DNA from: Rheinheimera tangshanensis
GTDB taxonomy: Bacteria; Pseudomonadota; Gammaproteobacteria; Enterobacterales; Alteromonadaceae
DNA: 64,000 bases
Direction: 5' to 3'
Assembly: GCF_014645135.1 (NCBI RefSeq)
Contig: NZ_BMLH01000008.1
Location: forward strand, 1-64,000
Part shown: in pieces, positions 7,611-17,085 of the stretch
Numbering within the stretch: the first letter of the stretch is position 1
How the letters are laid out: each line of letters starts with the position of its first letter
Translations under genes and position numbers: made by a program
The notes under the pieces: generated by a model
Told to the model about the DNA's origin: nothing
Database searches by the model: none
What the model saw: the letters and a program-made list of their open reading frames with translations, nothing else

Positions 7611-8294
7611 ATGGACAAAATAAAGACGGTACAGGAACTTCTGGTTGTATCAGAGAAACTCCCCTCAGATGACTGGGTTGGAGGTTGGTTTTATCGAGGT
7701 CAGGCAGATGTTTCATGGAAGTTAGTACCGAAGGCTTTCAGAGCCCCTTATGAGAAGGATTTTTATTTCAAATATAAAATGTGGATAAGACAAGCTAGCC
7801 GATTTCAAGAGTTACATTACGAAAATGAATTTGAATGTATGGCAATTGCTCAACATCATGGCTTTCCCACAAAGTTCCTAGACTGGTCTTCTAATATTTT
7901 GGTTGCTGCATTTTTTGCATGCTCAGACCAGCTTGAAAAGGATGCAAGGCTCACTGCATATTTTCCAACCTGGTACATCACTGAACCAGAGGAAAAAAGT
8001 TTCGAGGACTATGACGATGTTGTTGCTTTTCAACCACCACCAATAGCAGACCGTATTCGTGCTCAGTTGGGTAATTTTACATATCACCCTACGGTAAATT
8101 CAGTCATCAAAAATAGTATTTTCCAACCAACCCAACAAGATACGCTGCATGAATGGGTTATTCCGTCAGACTGTAAAATAGCAATTCTAAAATCATTAGA
8201 CCGACTTGGGGTAAACTTTAAAAACATTTATCCGGATATTAATGGTTTATCTAAGCATTTCTGCCTGATTGATGAGATAAAAAACTTTAGCTAA
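7611..8294 (+). CDS. FRG-domain protein
   Basis: The protein has 227 aa and carries the FRG domain (PF08867). The F/Y-R-G core is in GGWFYRGQADVSWKLVPKAF (residues about 24-43), and the second conserved block is MAIAQHHGFPTKFLDWSSNI, matching the family pattern AQHxGxPTxxLDWT. The rest is alpha/beta with no membrane segment or signal peptide. FRG proteins are scattered in phage-defence and mobile regions and their biochemical activity is not settled. It follows the deoxyribosyltransferase-like gene by 128 bp on the same strand, so the two may be co-transcribed, although the hairpin at 7516-7554 lies between them. GAGGGATT just upstream of ATG 7611 supports the start. Confidence 0.82.
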   Translation: MDKIKTVQELLVVSEKLPSDDWVGGWFYRGQADVSWKLVPKAFRAPYEKDFYFKYKMWIRQASRFQELHYENEFECMAIAQHHGFPTKFLDWSSNILVAAFFACSDQLEKDARLTAYFPTWYITEPEEKSFEDYDDVVAFQPPPIADRIRAQLGNFTYHPTVNSVIKNSIFQPTQQDTLHEWVIPSDCKIAILKSLDRLGVNFKNIYPDINGLSKHFCLIDEIKNFS

Positions 8295-8742
8295 TAAACG
8301 CATATTGTCGGACTGTTTTTCTGCAGCGTTCCAAACTAGCTGCAAATAAGGGCGATATATTTCGAGATGGCAACTGCTGGTTCGTTCGGATGAAAGTTAT
8401 GGAGTATGAAGATTTCAACGAGTGGCAAGTTTAAGGTGAAAATAGTAGGAACTTAGGGTGAATTTTGCATGGTCACAAAGAGCAAAAAAAAGTTAGACGA
8501 AATTGGTGAGAATCCATCTAACTTTTAGTGCCATTATCTTTATCGTTTTACTGTCAAAATTAGTGGAAAATTAGAGAAATTATGGAAAAGTTAGAGAACA
8601 GTCTTACAAACTACGTTTTTACTGGGTTTTCTAACCTTTTAATCTAATTTTTAGTTATATGTAATTCTTTAAAATTATGTAAACAAATTAGAGCGTAATT
8701 TTGCAACTGTCAAATTTCAAATTGTTGATTTAAAAGGAACAA
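8295..8742. other. AT-rich right flank of the defence island
   Basis: No gene is evident. An inverted repeat AAAAGTTAGA (8489-8498) / TCTAACTTTT (8518-8527) is followed by two loose direct copies of TTAGAGAA (near 8571-8578 and 8592-8599), with strong AT richness to 8740. The convergent core gene ybaN ends at 8743, so the right boundary of the accessory block lies here. I found no obvious partner of these repeats in the left flank. Confidence 0.4.
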
Positions 8743-9111
8743 TCAAGCTTCAGGACGGCGCCATAACCAAATGGCTACAGCACAAAGAAAAGCAGGCAGC
8801 ACAAGTTTGAGCCAAAGGGGTGCTGCAAAGAGCAGCAAAAGCAAAGCTGACATCGTCATCATCACAGTCGCCAGATATTTGGCTTTACGGGGTACAGCAC
8901 CCTGTTCACGCCAGCGCTTGAGCGGCGGACCAAAGCTGGGATGGGCTAATAACCAAATTTCTAAACGTGGCCAGCCTTTGCCGGCAGACCAGGCGGAGAG
9001 CAGCAAAAAAGGCACTGTGGGTAAACCAGGCACTACCACACCTATGACACCTAAGAGTAAAGTGATACAAGCCACTGTACGCCAGAGGGAAAGAGTCAGC
9101 AGTTTTAACAT
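8743..9111 (-). CDS. ybaN: YbaN/DUF454 family inner-membrane protein
   Basis: The protein has about 122 aa, and three or four hydrophobic helices account for most of it. The N-terminal pattern TLLLGVIGVVVPGLPTVPFLLLSAWSAGKG (split here as LLLGVIGVVVPGLPT plus PFLLLSAW) and the later HPxFGPPLKRWREQGAVPRKAK block are the hallmarks of DUF454 (E. coli YbaN). The function is unknown. The ATG at 9111 is taken as start; a GTG one codon earlier is possible. It lies 15 bp behind the isochorismatase-like gene on the same strand and probably shares its transcript. Confidence 0.85.
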   Translation of the reverse strand: MLKLLTLSLWRTVACITLLLGVIGVVVPGLPTVPFLLLSAWSAGKGWPRLEIWLLAHPSFGPPLKRWREQGAVPRKAKYLATVMMTMSALLLLLFAAPLWLKLVLPAFLCAVAIWLWRRPEA

Positions 9112-9126
9112 CACCAGAACATCGCT

Positions 9127-9672
9127 TTAGCGGATCCAGCCTTTGCTGATAGTACGAAAGTTATCTGTGCCTGCTTTATCCAGCCACTCAAAGGCCAACA
9201 TTTCTTTACTGATAATTTGCGCACCAGCCTGCTGTAAACGCAATAACGCCAGTTGACGGTTTTGTTCAGTGCGGGAGCCTACAGCTTCTTCGACAATAAA
9301 TACCTGATAACCGGCGGCTAACGCATCCATCGCAGTTTGCAACACACAAACATGAGTTTCAGTACCTATGATCACCAGCTGAGTTTTGCCGCTTAGCTTT
9401 AGACGTTCAGCGATCAGAGGTTCACGCAAAGCACTGAAATGGATTTTCTCCATCACACAATCTTCAGGCACTAACTCGGCCAAAGCGGGCAAAGTGACAC
9501 CTAAACCTTGTGGATACTGCTCCGTTGCCAGCACAGGCACATCCAGTTGCACAGCGATTTGTAGCACCCAGGCAGCAGCTTGTTCAACCTCTTTACCTTG
9601 ATCGATAGCCGGAGCCAGCTTTTCCTGCATATCAATCAGCAACACTAAGCTTTCATTTTGCTTCACTAACAT
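9127..9672 (-). CDS. Isochorismatase-family cysteine hydrolase
   Basis: This 181-aa alpha/beta hydrolase of the isochorismatase superfamily is closest to the YcaC-like branch of general hydrolases. The catalytic triad is visible: Asp14 in LLIDMQEKL, Lys76 in MEKIHFSAL and Cys109 in IIGTETHVCV, with the cis-peptide GTETHV typical of the fold. There is no signal peptide, so it is cytoplasmic. The natural substrate cannot be told from sequence. It starts three bases after the RIO-kinase stop codon, so kinase, hydrolase and ybaN form one operon. Confidence 0.88.
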   Translation of the reverse strand: MLVKQNESLVLLIDMQEKLAPAIDQGKEVEQAAAWVLQIAVQLDVPVLATEQYPQGLGVTLPALAELVPEDCVMEKIHFSALREPLIAERLKLSGKTQLVIIGTETHVCVLQTAMDALAAGYQVFIVEEAVGSRTEQNRQLALLRLQQAGAQIISKEMLAFEWLDKAGTDNFRTISKGWIR

Positions 9673-9675
9673 TTT

Positions 9676-10533
9676 TTAGTCCGGTTCATTGGCGGCCTGT
9701 TGCCGTTCTTTACGTTCCTGCATTTCAGCAAAAGCGGCATTGATCTCATCCAGCACAGCATTGATATCAGCAGCTTGCTCTGCTTCGGTAAATTCGCCTG
9801 TCAGTTCGGTATTTGGATTCAGGTTTCCAGCTTCAAATAAAGCCCAGATCTCTTTGGCATATTTGGTAGCTGCAAGTTCAGGCGCAAACTGAGCATAATA
9901 TTGGGTGATGTTATTGACATCCCGCTCCAGCATCCACTGCGCATTATTGTTGGCAGCAGCGTCGACGGCTTGCGGTAAGTCGATAATGACAGGGCCTTGT
10001 GGGTCCTGCAGTACGTTAAATTCGGATAAGTCGCCGTGCACTAACCCTACGGCCAACATACGTAAAATATGCTGCATCATAGTTTTGTGGTCACGGCGGG
10101 CTTGTTCTGCCGTCAGTTGAATATCATTCAGACGAGGGGCCACATCACCGTCCTCATCTAAAATCAGTTCCATCAGCAAAATGCCATCAAAACAGCCATA
10201 AGGTTGCGGCACCCGCACTCCTGCATCGGCCAGTTTATACAAAGCGTCTACTTCAGCGTTTTGCCAGCTTTCTTCTGCCTGCTCACGGCCATAACTTGAG
10301 CCTTTTTCCATAGCCCTGGCTCGTCTGGAGCTGCGTACTTTTCGACCTTCCTGATACTGCACTGCCTTTTTGAAACTACGCTGACTGGCGTCTTTATAAA
10401 CTTTGGCGCAGCGAATATGATCCCCGCAGCGAACTACGTAGACAGAGGCTTCTTTGCCACTCATCAGTGGCCTGAGTACTTCATCCACCAGACCTTCGTC
10501 GATCAGCGGCTGAATGCGTTTTGGAGTTTTCAT
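9676..10533 (-). CDS. RIO1-like atypical serine protein kinase (PA4780 family)
   Basis: The protein has 285 aa. The RIO fold is marked by the nucleotide loop SGKEASVYV (25-33), the ATP-binding Lys44 in RCAKVYKD, the catalytic loop GLVHGDLSEFNVL with HGD at 166-168, and the metal-binding Asp185 in VIIDLPQAV. The C-terminal about 40 residues are charged and helical. Family members in gammaproteobacteria are annotated as PA4780-type RIO1 kinases of unknown substrate. It is the first gene of a three-gene minus-strand unit. Confidence 0.9.
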   Translation of the reverse strand: MKTPKRIQPLIDEGLVDEVLRPLMSGKEASVYVVRCGDHIRCAKVYKDASQRSFKKAVQYQEGRKVRSSRRARAMEKGSSYGREQAEESWQNAEVDALYKLADAGVRVPQPYGCFDGILLMELILDEDGDVAPRLNDIQLTAEQARRDHKTMMQHILRMLAVGLVHGDLSEFNVLQDPQGPVIIDLPQAVDAAANNNAQWMLERDVNNITQYYAQFAPELAATKYAKEIWALFEAGNLNPNTELTGEFTEAEQAADINAVLDEINAAFAEMQERKERQQAANEPD

Positions 10534-10630
10534 TGCGCACTTATACCTTGTTTAACGCAGGGGTAAAAGAGTAAATCAGGATTTTTATCAAGGCAAAGAA
10601 AGAGCCGCTGCTTAAAATACTCTAAACACA

Positions 10631-10747
10631 CCAAAGTAATTGGAGTTGCAGCGCGACGACAAGCGAACGAACCCCCAGCAGCATAGCTGCCTATGCGACT
10701 GGGACGAGAGAACGCCGTCAACAAAGCTGCGGCTTCAAGAACAAAGG
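10631..10747. repeat. Dispersed palindromic intergenic repeat, copy A
   Basis: This about 117-bp element opens with CCAAAGTAATTGGAGTTGCA and closes with AAAGCTGCGGCTTCAAGAAC. Its ends are imperfect inverted repeats (TTGGAGTTGCAGC against TTGAAGCCGCAGC, 10 of 13). A shorter relative with the same two ends lies at 36852-36915. It resembles a MITE/REP-type intergenic element. A 64-codon minus-strand frame overlapping the left end is not credible as a gene. Confidence 0.6.
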
Positions 10748-10750
10748 CGG

Positions 10751-11347
10751 CTAGTACTTAATGCTGCAACCATAAGGTTTCGTCACCGCAGGGTTCGCCG
10801 GGTTACCTGCCAATACAGCAGTTACAGCGTCAGCAAAATAAGGCGTAGCCTTGGCGATGTCATCCACTTTGGCAGACGGAATGCTGTCGATACCTCCCAT
10901 ATATTGCAATACCCCTTTTTTATCAATTACATACATATGAGGGGTAGTTTTGGCGTCATAAGCTTTGCCCGTAACACCTGTGTCATCAAACAGCACAGCA
11001 TCCGGCATTGCATTGCGGCTTGAAGTCAATTCATCAGCTTTGACGCCAGTGACATGACCTTGCTTGCCTGGGGCTGAGGAAATCACAGTCAACCAGACCA
11101 CATCCTCTGTACCAAATTGTTTTTGTAAACTCTGCATATTGCCGCTGTAGTGTTTCACCACAAAAGGACATTCATGATTGGTCCACTCCAGCACTACTGT
11201 TTTGCCAGCGAAATCAGCCAGTGAGTGACTTTGACCTTTACTGTCAGTCAGGGTAAAAGCGGGCGCCGCCTGGCCTACTTGCGGGGCGGCAAACAAAGAG
11301 CCAGCAAAAAATAAGGCGGATAAACTTAAAGCAAATTTGAGTTTCAT
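10751..11347 (-). CDS. Periplasmic redoxin/thioredoxin-like protein
   Basis: The protein has 198 aa with a clean Sec signal peptide (MKLKFALSLSALFFAGSLFA). The mature part is an AhpC/TSA-redoxin fold: AAPAFTLTDSKGQSHSLADF, then VVLEWTNHECPFVVKHY with a single Cys where a CXXC would be expected in thioredoxins, and the cis-Pro region TTPHMYVID. A second Cys is in the C-terminal GCSIKY. This pattern suits a thiol peroxidase-like or copper-binding redoxin rather than a dithiol oxidoreductase. It is 16 bp behind the DsbD-like gene, which would supply reducing power across the membrane. Confidence 0.85.
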   Translation of the reverse strand: MKLKFALSLSALFFAGSLFAAPQVGQAAPAFTLTDSKGQSHSLADFAGKTVVLEWTNHECPFVVKHYSGNMQSLQKQFGTEDVVWLTVISSAPGKQGHVTGVKADELTSSRNAMPDAVLFDDTGVTGKAYDAKTTPHMYVIDKKGVLQYMGGIDSIPSAKVDDIAKATPYFADAVTAVLAGNPANPAVTKPYGCSIKY

Positions 11348-11363
11348 GGGTTAACTCCTGTGA

Positions 11364-13442
11364 CTATTGATTAGTAATTAAGGGTTGTTTACTGCTCAAT
11401 TGCTCTAACGCCTGACGTAACGAATCCGGCGTTAAAATTTGTGGCAACACTTCTGGCGGCTGCCCCGGCCAATACAACACGTACAAAGGCACACCGTCGC
11501 GCTGAAACTGGCGTAAATAGGCACTGATAGCTGGGTCTTTATTGGTCCAGTCCCCCTTTAAATATGTCAGGTTATACAACGCCATAGCGGCTTTACTGCT
11601 ATCGGTATCCAGGGCCACCCGTTCATTGACTAAACAGGTAATGCACCAGTCGGCTGTCATATTGACCAACACCGGCTTTCCATCCTGCAGTAGTTGTTTT
11701 AAGCGTTGTTCTGACCAGACTTCGGCGTGATCGGTTTTTGCTGATTGCTGCGTTGCAGGCTGCGGATACCACAATAAAGCCACTGCACCGGCAAATAGCA
11801 GCACAGCCATCACTGCACTGGCCTTGCCTGCCTGTTGCAGTTGAAGCAGGCCCCATAACCAACAAGCCGCCGCCACAAACACCAGCCCAACCAGAGCCAA
11901 AGCCAGAGCGTCTATGCCCTGCTGACGACCATAGACCCAAAGCAGCCAAACCGCGCTTAAATACAACGGATAAGCCAGCCATTGTTTTAGCTTTTCCATC
12001 CAGAGTCCGGGTTTAGGTAATAGAGCCGCAAAACCCGGCGACCAGGCTAACGCCAGAAAAGGTAAAGCCATACCTAAACCCAAAGCCGCAAAAATAGCCA
12101 AAGCCGCTAAAGCAGGCTGCGTGGCGGCATAGCCTAAAGCCGTGCCCATAAAGGGCGCGGTGCAAGGACTGGCGACAACTACGGCTAATACTCCGGTAAA
12201 AAACGATCCTCTAGCGCCGGGCTTTTCTGTCAGTTGTTGACCTGAGTTCATCAGACCCAGCCCCAGTTGAACCACTCCAGACAAACTTAACGCCAATACA
12301 AACAGCAAGTAAGCCAGCAACCCTACAACCAGTGGGTTTTGCAACTGAAATCCCCAGCCCACAGCCTCGCCTGCGGATCTGAGCACTAACAGCATTGCCG
12401 CTAACAGCACAAAACTCAGCACTACACCTGCGCTGTACCACAAAGCTTCTGCCTTGGTGTGTTGTGCAGACTGCTGGCCGTTGACCAGACTCAAGGCTTT
12501 TAATGACAACACAGGAAACACGCAGGGCATCAGATTCAGGATCAAACCGCCGACGGCAGCCAGCGCTACCATAACCAACCAGTCGGTCAGACTAAAACTG
12601 GCCAGACTGATGGCAGATTGTTGCGGCGCACTTTCATGCTGCAGTTGCAGCAATACAGGCCCTGCTGCGGTATTTAACACCAAGTCAAACTGCTCGGGAG
12701 CCTGATTAAAATACGTATTCTGCTGCTGACGTAACAACAATTCACCGTCAACCCAGTCAATTTGTTGTGGCGCGGCGTGATCGACCAGTTCAGCGGCCGC
12801 GACAAAAAAAGCAGAAACTTTTAAATCCTCAGGCATAGGCACTGCCGCAGAGAACTGCTGATTTTGGACATCATAACGCCCGCGTAGCGGCACAGCTTTG
12901 GGCTGTTGCTGGCTGGCTTTCTCAAACAGCTTCAGATAGTCAGTCGCCAGCACCGCAGTTTGGGTCACGGGCAAGTTCAGCTCAAAACTGGCGTCAGCCG
13001 GAATACAAATCTCTTTGCACACCAGCCAGTCGACTTTGGCTTTGATCTGCAGTTGCGAGCCTTTGAAATCGACGGGAATGCTGAGCTCTGAGACTAAAAT
13101 AGTTGGGCCTTCAAAACCGTAGTTCACCAATGGCGGCACCGAAATCGCCATAGGAGCAGGCCACTGAATGGCTCCTGCCTCAACACCGTCCGGCAAAGTC
13201 CAGTCAATACTGGTGGCTAAACCTGAATCTCCGGGGTTCTGCCAATAGGTATGCCAGTGCTCGTCCGGAATAAAATGCAGCGCAAGTTTAAAGCGTTGAC
13301 CTGGACGAAGATCCTGATGATCACTGACCAACTCTGCTTTTAAATGACTGGCTTTAACCCAGCCACTGCTGTGCGCCTGAGCGGGACCAGTGAAAAAGAG
13401 CACGAATAGAATTGAGAAAAATAGTCGCCAAAACAAAGTCAT
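11364..13442 (-). CDS. DsbD/ScsB-like transmembrane thiol:disulfide interchange protein
   Basis: This is about 692 aa from the ATG at 13442, chosen because MTLFWRLFFSILFVLFFTGPAQA is a standard signal peptide; the longer reading adds an unlikely 18-residue leader. The N-terminal periplasmic domain (HSSGWVKASHLKAELVSDHQ onward) is the ScsB/DsbD-alpha-like region with a Cys pair in DWLVCKEICIPAD. The central DsbD domain of about eight helices has LMPCVFPVLSLK and VVASPCTAPFMG, the two membrane cysteines that relay electrons. The C-terminal thioredoxin domain carries ADWCITCLVNE. Electrons pass from cytoplasmic thioredoxin to the periplasm; the redoxin downstream is the likely acceptor. Confidence 0.9.
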   Translation of the reverse strand: MTLFWRLFFSILFVLFFTGPAQAHSSGWVKASHLKAELVSDHQDLRPGQRFKLALHFIPDEHWHTYWQNPGDSGLATSIDWTLPDGVEAGAIQWPAPMAISVPPLVNYGFEGPTILVSELSIPVDFKGSQLQIKAKVDWLVCKEICIPADASFELNLPVTQTAVLATDYLKLFEKASQQQPKAVPLRGRYDVQNQQFSAAVPMPEDLKVSAFFVAAAELVDHAAPQQIDWVDGELLLRQQQNTYFNQAPEQFDLVLNTAAGPVLLQLQHESAPQQSAISLASFSLTDWLVMVALAAVGGLILNLMPCVFPVLSLKALSLVNGQQSAQHTKAEALWYSAGVVLSFVLLAAMLLVLRSAGEAVGWGFQLQNPLVVGLLAYLLFVLALSLSGVVQLGLGLMNSGQQLTEKPGARGSFFTGVLAVVVASPCTAPFMGTALGYAATQPALAALAIFAALGLGMALPFLALAWSPGFAALLPKPGLWMEKLKQWLAYPLYLSAVWLLWVYGRQQGIDALALALVGLVFVAAACWLWGLLQLQQAGKASAVMAVLLFAGAVALLWYPQPATQQSAKTDHAEVWSEQRLKQLLQDGKPVLVNMTADWCITCLVNERVALDTDSSKAAMALYNLTYLKGDWTNKDPAISAYLRQFQRDGVPLYVLYWPGQPPEVLPQILTPDSLRQALEQLSSKQPLITNQ

Positions 13443-13563
13443 CAGATCATTTCTGTAGCTGTATGTCAGGATATTTTTAGTGTACGGCAATAACAAAGCG
13501 GGGATCAGTCATCAAACGCAGCTGGCTGGGCTTCTGCCTCAGCTGCAGCCTACCGGGGCATAG

Positions 13564-13584
13564 GGGCGGGTGTTGCACCCGCCC
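13564..13584. terminator. 9-bp GC-rich hairpin between aminopeptidase and DsbD-like genes
   Basis: GGGCGGGTG (13564-13572) and CACCCGCCC (13576-13584) pair perfectly around a 3-base loop. It lies 38-58 bp after the stop of the aminopeptidase gene on the minus strand. No T-run follows, so it would act as a pausing or rho-assisted terminator, or protect the mRNA 3' end. Confidence 0.55.
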
Positions 13585-13621
13585 GTCTGATAGTCCAAAA
13601 AACTCTTTATTGGGAATAGCT

Positions 13622-15139
13622 TCAGGGTTGTTGCAAAGCCCATTCGGTCAGCAAGCGCACACCGTAACCGGTAGCACCTTTGGTGTTCACCTCTTTGTCT
13701 GCTCTGCTTAACGCATTGCCTGCTATATCCAGGTGAGCCCATGGTGTTTCAGCGGTAAATTGTTTTAAAAACCAGGCTGCGGTTGATGCACCAGTGCTGC
13801 TGCCGGTGTTTTTCAGATCGGCAATGTCGCTTTTGAGTTCATCCGCAAATTGTGGACCCAAAGGTAAACGCCACAGCGGTTCATTCACTTTTTCGCCCGC
13901 TAAGGTCAGTTGATCCACCAGTTGCTGCTGCTCTGAGAATAAACCGGCATAGTAAGCCCCCACAGCACCTACTTTGGCTCCTGTTAAAGTTGCAATATCG
14001 ACCATAGCGCGCGGCTGAAATTCTTTATTGGCATACCAAAGCGCATCGGCCAGCACTAAACGGCCTTCCGCATCGGTGTTGGTCACCTGAATAGTTAAGC
14101 CCGCGGCTGATTTGAGTACGTCGCCAGGCAGCATGGCTTTGTCCGATATCATATTTTCAGCCATCGCCATCACAGCCACCACATTGACCGGAGCTTTTTG
14201 TAAGGCTAATGCTTTGACTGTACCCAAAGCAGCTGCTGCACCCGCCATATCGCTGGTCATACGGACTATAGATTCAGAATCTGTTTTCAGGTTGTAACCA
14301 CCGGTATCAAAAGTAATGCCTTTACCAACAATAGCCAGCGGCTTTTGATCGCTGCCCTGCCACTGCGCCACCACTAAACGCGGCGATCTGTTACTACCTT
14401 TCCCTACGGCTAAAAGAGCGCCCATACCCAATTTTTCCATCGCAGGTACATCCAGTACCCGGACTTTTACCCCGTACTTTTCCAAAGCCTTTGCTTGTGC
14501 TGCAAAAGTATCAGGTGTTAATGCTGCAGCAGGTTCATTCACCAAATCGCGGGCTAAAAATACCCCCTGAGTGACAGCCTGTAACTTACTGAACTGACGC
14601 TCTGCAGTTTGTTCATCTGTCACCAGAATTTCCAGCTTCTTCACTTCGTCTGCAGCTTTTTTACTGAAATAGCGATCAAAACTGTAAGAGCGCAACTCAA
14701 TACCATGCGCCAGTTGTGCAGCAAAGTCGGCATTGCCTGACGCCGATTGCAGCGCTGCAGTATCTATAGTCACAGAGCGGGCTTTATCTTTTTTGACCCA
14801 GGCGGCAATATCTGCCCCCAGATTATTGCTGCTTGCTGCAGTCAATTGTGCAGGCTCACCTGTGCCTAACAGCATCACTCTGTTGTAACCCGCAACTGGC
14901 GCCAGAATATCCAGCTGAGCGGCTTTCTTCGCTGCAAAGCCTGTGGTTTTAATCGCGTGTTTGACAGCCTGATGCTGCAGCACTGCTGAGGAAGACTGCG
15001 CCAGTTGTTCCGGACTGACCAGCAACACCAGAGTGTCGGCATCAAGTTCTGCTTTCTGATTCATTTCAATGGAAGGGACTGCGGCAACGGCTGAATAAGA
15101 CAACAGCACAGTGGCAATACTGGTCATAAGTGTTTTCAT
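13622..15139 (-). CDS. Secreted M17 leucyl aminopeptidase
   Basis: This is about 505 aa from ATG 15139, preceded by GGAAAG. The start gives the signal peptide MKTLMTSIATVLLSYSAVA, whereas most PepA proteins are cytoplasmic. The C-terminal catalytic domain has the metal-binding stretch GKGITFDTGGYNLKT, MTSDMAGAAA, and the M17 signature NTDAEGRLVLADAL. The N-terminal domain (about residues 25-180) matches the M17 macro-like domain. It should release N-terminal residues from peptides in the periplasm or outside. It is monocistronic, with a hairpin downstream. Confidence 0.92.
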   Translation of the reverse strand: MKTLMTSIATVLLSYSAVAAVPSIEMNQKAELDADTLVLLVSPEQLAQSSSAVLQHQAVKHAIKTTGFAAKKAAQLDILAPVAGYNRVMLLGTGEPAQLTAASSNNLGADIAAWVKKDKARSVTIDTAALQSASGNADFAAQLAHGIELRSYSFDRYFSKKAADEVKKLEILVTDEQTAERQFSKLQAVTQGVFLARDLVNEPAAALTPDTFAAQAKALEKYGVKVRVLDVPAMEKLGMGALLAVGKGSNRSPRLVVAQWQGSDQKPLAIVGKGITFDTGGYNLKTDSESIVRMTSDMAGAAAALGTVKALALQKAPVNVVAVMAMAENMISDKAMLPGDVLKSAAGLTIQVTNTDAEGRLVLADALWYANKEFQPRAMVDIATLTGAKVGAVGAYYAGLFSEQQQLVDQLTLAGEKVNEPLWRLPLGPQFADELKSDIADLKNTGSSTGASTAAWFLKQFTAETPWAHLDIAGNALSRADKEVNTKGATGYGVRLLTEWALQQP

Positions 15140-15305
15140 AGGGGCTTTCCTTTTTATTGTAATGCTGCCAAGAGTGGCTAAAGCCGGCATGAACAACAAG
15201 CTAAAATTGGTTAAATTGAAGAATTTAAGCGACCAAATCAGTTCAGCCCTCTACCCGTGCCTATAGTGTGTCTGTGCATAGCACAAGCTCACTCTAACAT
15301 TCAGA

Positions 15306-16217
15306 TTAAGTCGATTCAGGGCATATAGTTGGGTCACTTAATGCCGAAATCAGCCTGTCAAACACTAGTCTGACCCGCTCCGGCACAGGACCACGTTGTG
15401 GTCTGTAGACAGACAAAGGCCAGGGGTCTGGGTCAAGTTCAGGTAGAAGTCGAACTAAAGCGCCAGAGCGCAAATGCGGGATAGCCATACAAGATGCCAG
15501 CTGGGAGATACCCAGACCAGCCAGAGTCGCATCAGCTTCCGTTTCAGAATCATCCGCCACAAAACTGATTTTTTTGGGCGACCATAATTGACCCTCTTTA
15601 AAATACCAATGCCAAGCCCGACCTGTGGCTTTATCCATCAAGGCTGTGGTCGGCAGTTCAGCCAGTTGCTCCAGACTCTGTGGGCTGGGGTGCTTTGCCA
15701 ACAACAACGGACTCGCTGTCAGGAACAGGCCTACAGACGAGACTTTCCGGGCAATAAATCCATTATCCCGTATTTGCCCAATCCGCACTCCTACATCAAT
15801 TTGCTCATCCACCACATCAGCAATTTGATCGGACAAGCGCAGATCAAGCTGTAAAGCAGGATGTTGCTGAACCAGAGCACTTAACACTGGCATCAGTAAG
15901 GGTCGGATTACTCTTGGAGCAGCTACCCGCACCAGGCCGGCAATAAGATGAGTGGGAACCGCCTGATGCTGCTGAAACAAAGCATCCAATTGCTGCAGGC
16001 TATTTTTCGCCTGAACAGCAAAACCTTCGGCGAAACGAGTCAACCGGATATGGCGAGTGCTCCGATGAAACAAGACTTCGCCGGTACTTTGCTCCAGTTG
16101 TTGCACAGCCCGGGTCACAGCCTGAGGTGAAATACCAAGTCGTACAGCTGCTGCCTTAAAACTATCGCTCTCTGCCGCAGTACAAAAAATTCGCAATAAT
16201 TCAACTTTATTCAGCAT
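15306..16217 (-). CDS. LysR-family transcriptional regulator
   Basis: The protein has 303 aa. The N-terminal winged helix (residues 1-60: [20 protein letters not shown], then [20 protein letters not shown]) is of the AaeR/DmlR-like LysR branch, and the C-terminal periplasmic-binding-protein-like effector domain follows to residue 295. It is transcribed away from an SDR oxidoreductase gene across a 118-bp gap that contains a dyad of LysR type. It probably controls that SDR gene and itself; the inducer is unknown. Confidence 0.92.
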   Translation of the reverse strand: MLNKVELLRIFCTAAESDSFKAAAVRLGISPQAVTRAVQQLEQSTGEVLFHRSTRHIRLTRFAEGFAVQAKNSLQQLDALFQQHQAVPTHLIAGLVRVAAPRVIRPLLMPVLSALVQQHPALQLDLRLSDQIADVVDEQIDVGVRIGQIRDNGFIARKVSSVGLFLTASPLLLAKHPSPQSLEQLAELPTTALMDKATGRAWHWYFKEGQLWSPKKISFVADDSETEADATLAGLGISQLASCMAIPHLRSGALVRLLPELDPDPWPLSVYRPQRGPVPERVRLVFDRLISALSDPTICPEST

Positions 16218-16222
16218 CCACT

Positions 16223-16239
16223 ATTCCGTAATTAGGAAT
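16223..16239. promoter_or_regulatory. LysR-type dyad (T-N11-A) between lysR and SDR genes
   Basis: ATTCC-N7-GGAAT spans 16223-16239 and contains the T-N11-A spacing characteristic of LysR recognition sites. It begins 6 bp upstream of the lysR start codon, the usual place for autorepression with divergent activation. Confidence 0.55.
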
Positions 16240-16335
16240 TATAAAATCAAAATATTTCCATTTTTTGGATTTGTCTATCCCTTCATACTGTTGTTGTCGA
16301 AATCAATTTTGTATAGCTCAACTGAGGACCACATC

Positions 16336-17079
16336 ATGAGTCAGAATATTTCAGGAAAAACAGTAGTGATCACAGGCGCGAGCAGTGGTTTGGGTGAGGC
16401 TACGGCTTATCATCTGGCCAGTCTGGGCGCTCATGTAGTGTTAGGAGCCCGGCGGGAAGACAAGCTGCAACAGATAGTAGCCACTATTGAAGCCAAAGGC
16501 GGACAAGCGACTTATCTGGTCACAGATGTAACGAAAGCCAGTGAAGTCAGCGCCCTGGTGCAGTTAGCGGTGAGCCGTTTTGGTCAGGTGGATGTCATGA
16601 TCAATAATGCCGGCTTAATGTCTATTGCCCCTATCAGTGAATTAAAAACCGATGAATGGGACCGGATGATCGACATCAATATCAAAGGGGTTTTATATGG
16701 TATAGCCGCTGCCTTGCCGATATTTGAACACCAAAAATCAGGTCATTTTATTAATATCTCTTCAGTTGCGGGCATTAAAGTGTTCAGTCCAGGTGGCACT
16801 GTGTACAGCGGAACTAAATTTGCAGTCAGGGCGATCAGTGAAGGCTTGCGCCATGAAGTAGGAGGTTCTATCCGCACTACGACTATTTTGCCCGGCGCTG
16901 TAGATTCTGAACTAAAACACGGTAGTAGCCATCAGCAAAGCGCTGAATTTGTTGGCAACTTCTACCAAATCGCTATTCCGGCTGATTCAGTAGCCAAAGC
17001 CGTAGCTTACGCGATAGCTCAACCTGCAGACGTTGATATCAACGAGATAGTTCTGCGTCCTACAGTGCAGGATTTCTAA
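16336..17079 (+). CDS. Short-chain dehydrogenase/reductase
   Basis: This is 247 aa from ATG 16336, with GAGG eight bases upstream; the longer frame from 16291 has no ribosome site. The Rossmann motif GASSGLG is at residues about 13-19, the structural NNAG and the catalytic Ser (SSVAG) with Tyr-x3-Lys in YSGTK are present, making it a classical NAD(P)-dependent SDR. The position divergent from a LysR gene suggests substrate-induced expression. The substrate is not predictable. Confidence 0.92.
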   Translation: MSQNISGKTVVITGASSGLGEATAYHLASLGAHVVLGARREDKLQQIVATIEAKGGQATYLVTDVTKASEVSALVQLAVSRFGQVDVMINNAGLMSIAPISELKTDEWDRMIDINIKGVLYGIAAALPIFEHQKSGHFINISSVAGIKVFSPGGTVYSGTKFAVRAISEGLRHEVGGSIRTTTILPGAVDSELKHGSSHQQSAEFVGNFYQIAIPADSVAKAVAYAIAQPADVDINEIVLRPTVQDF

Positions 17080-17085
17080 ACAGCA

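Noticed and set aside
8489-8600. Inverted and direct repeats in the right flank as a possible attachment site
   Set aside because: No matching repeat or tRNA gene was found in the left flank, so no site-specific integration can be argued.
10530-10724. 64-codon minus-strand frame upstream of the RIO kinase
   Set aside because: It overlaps the dispersed repeat and the kinase start and has no family features.
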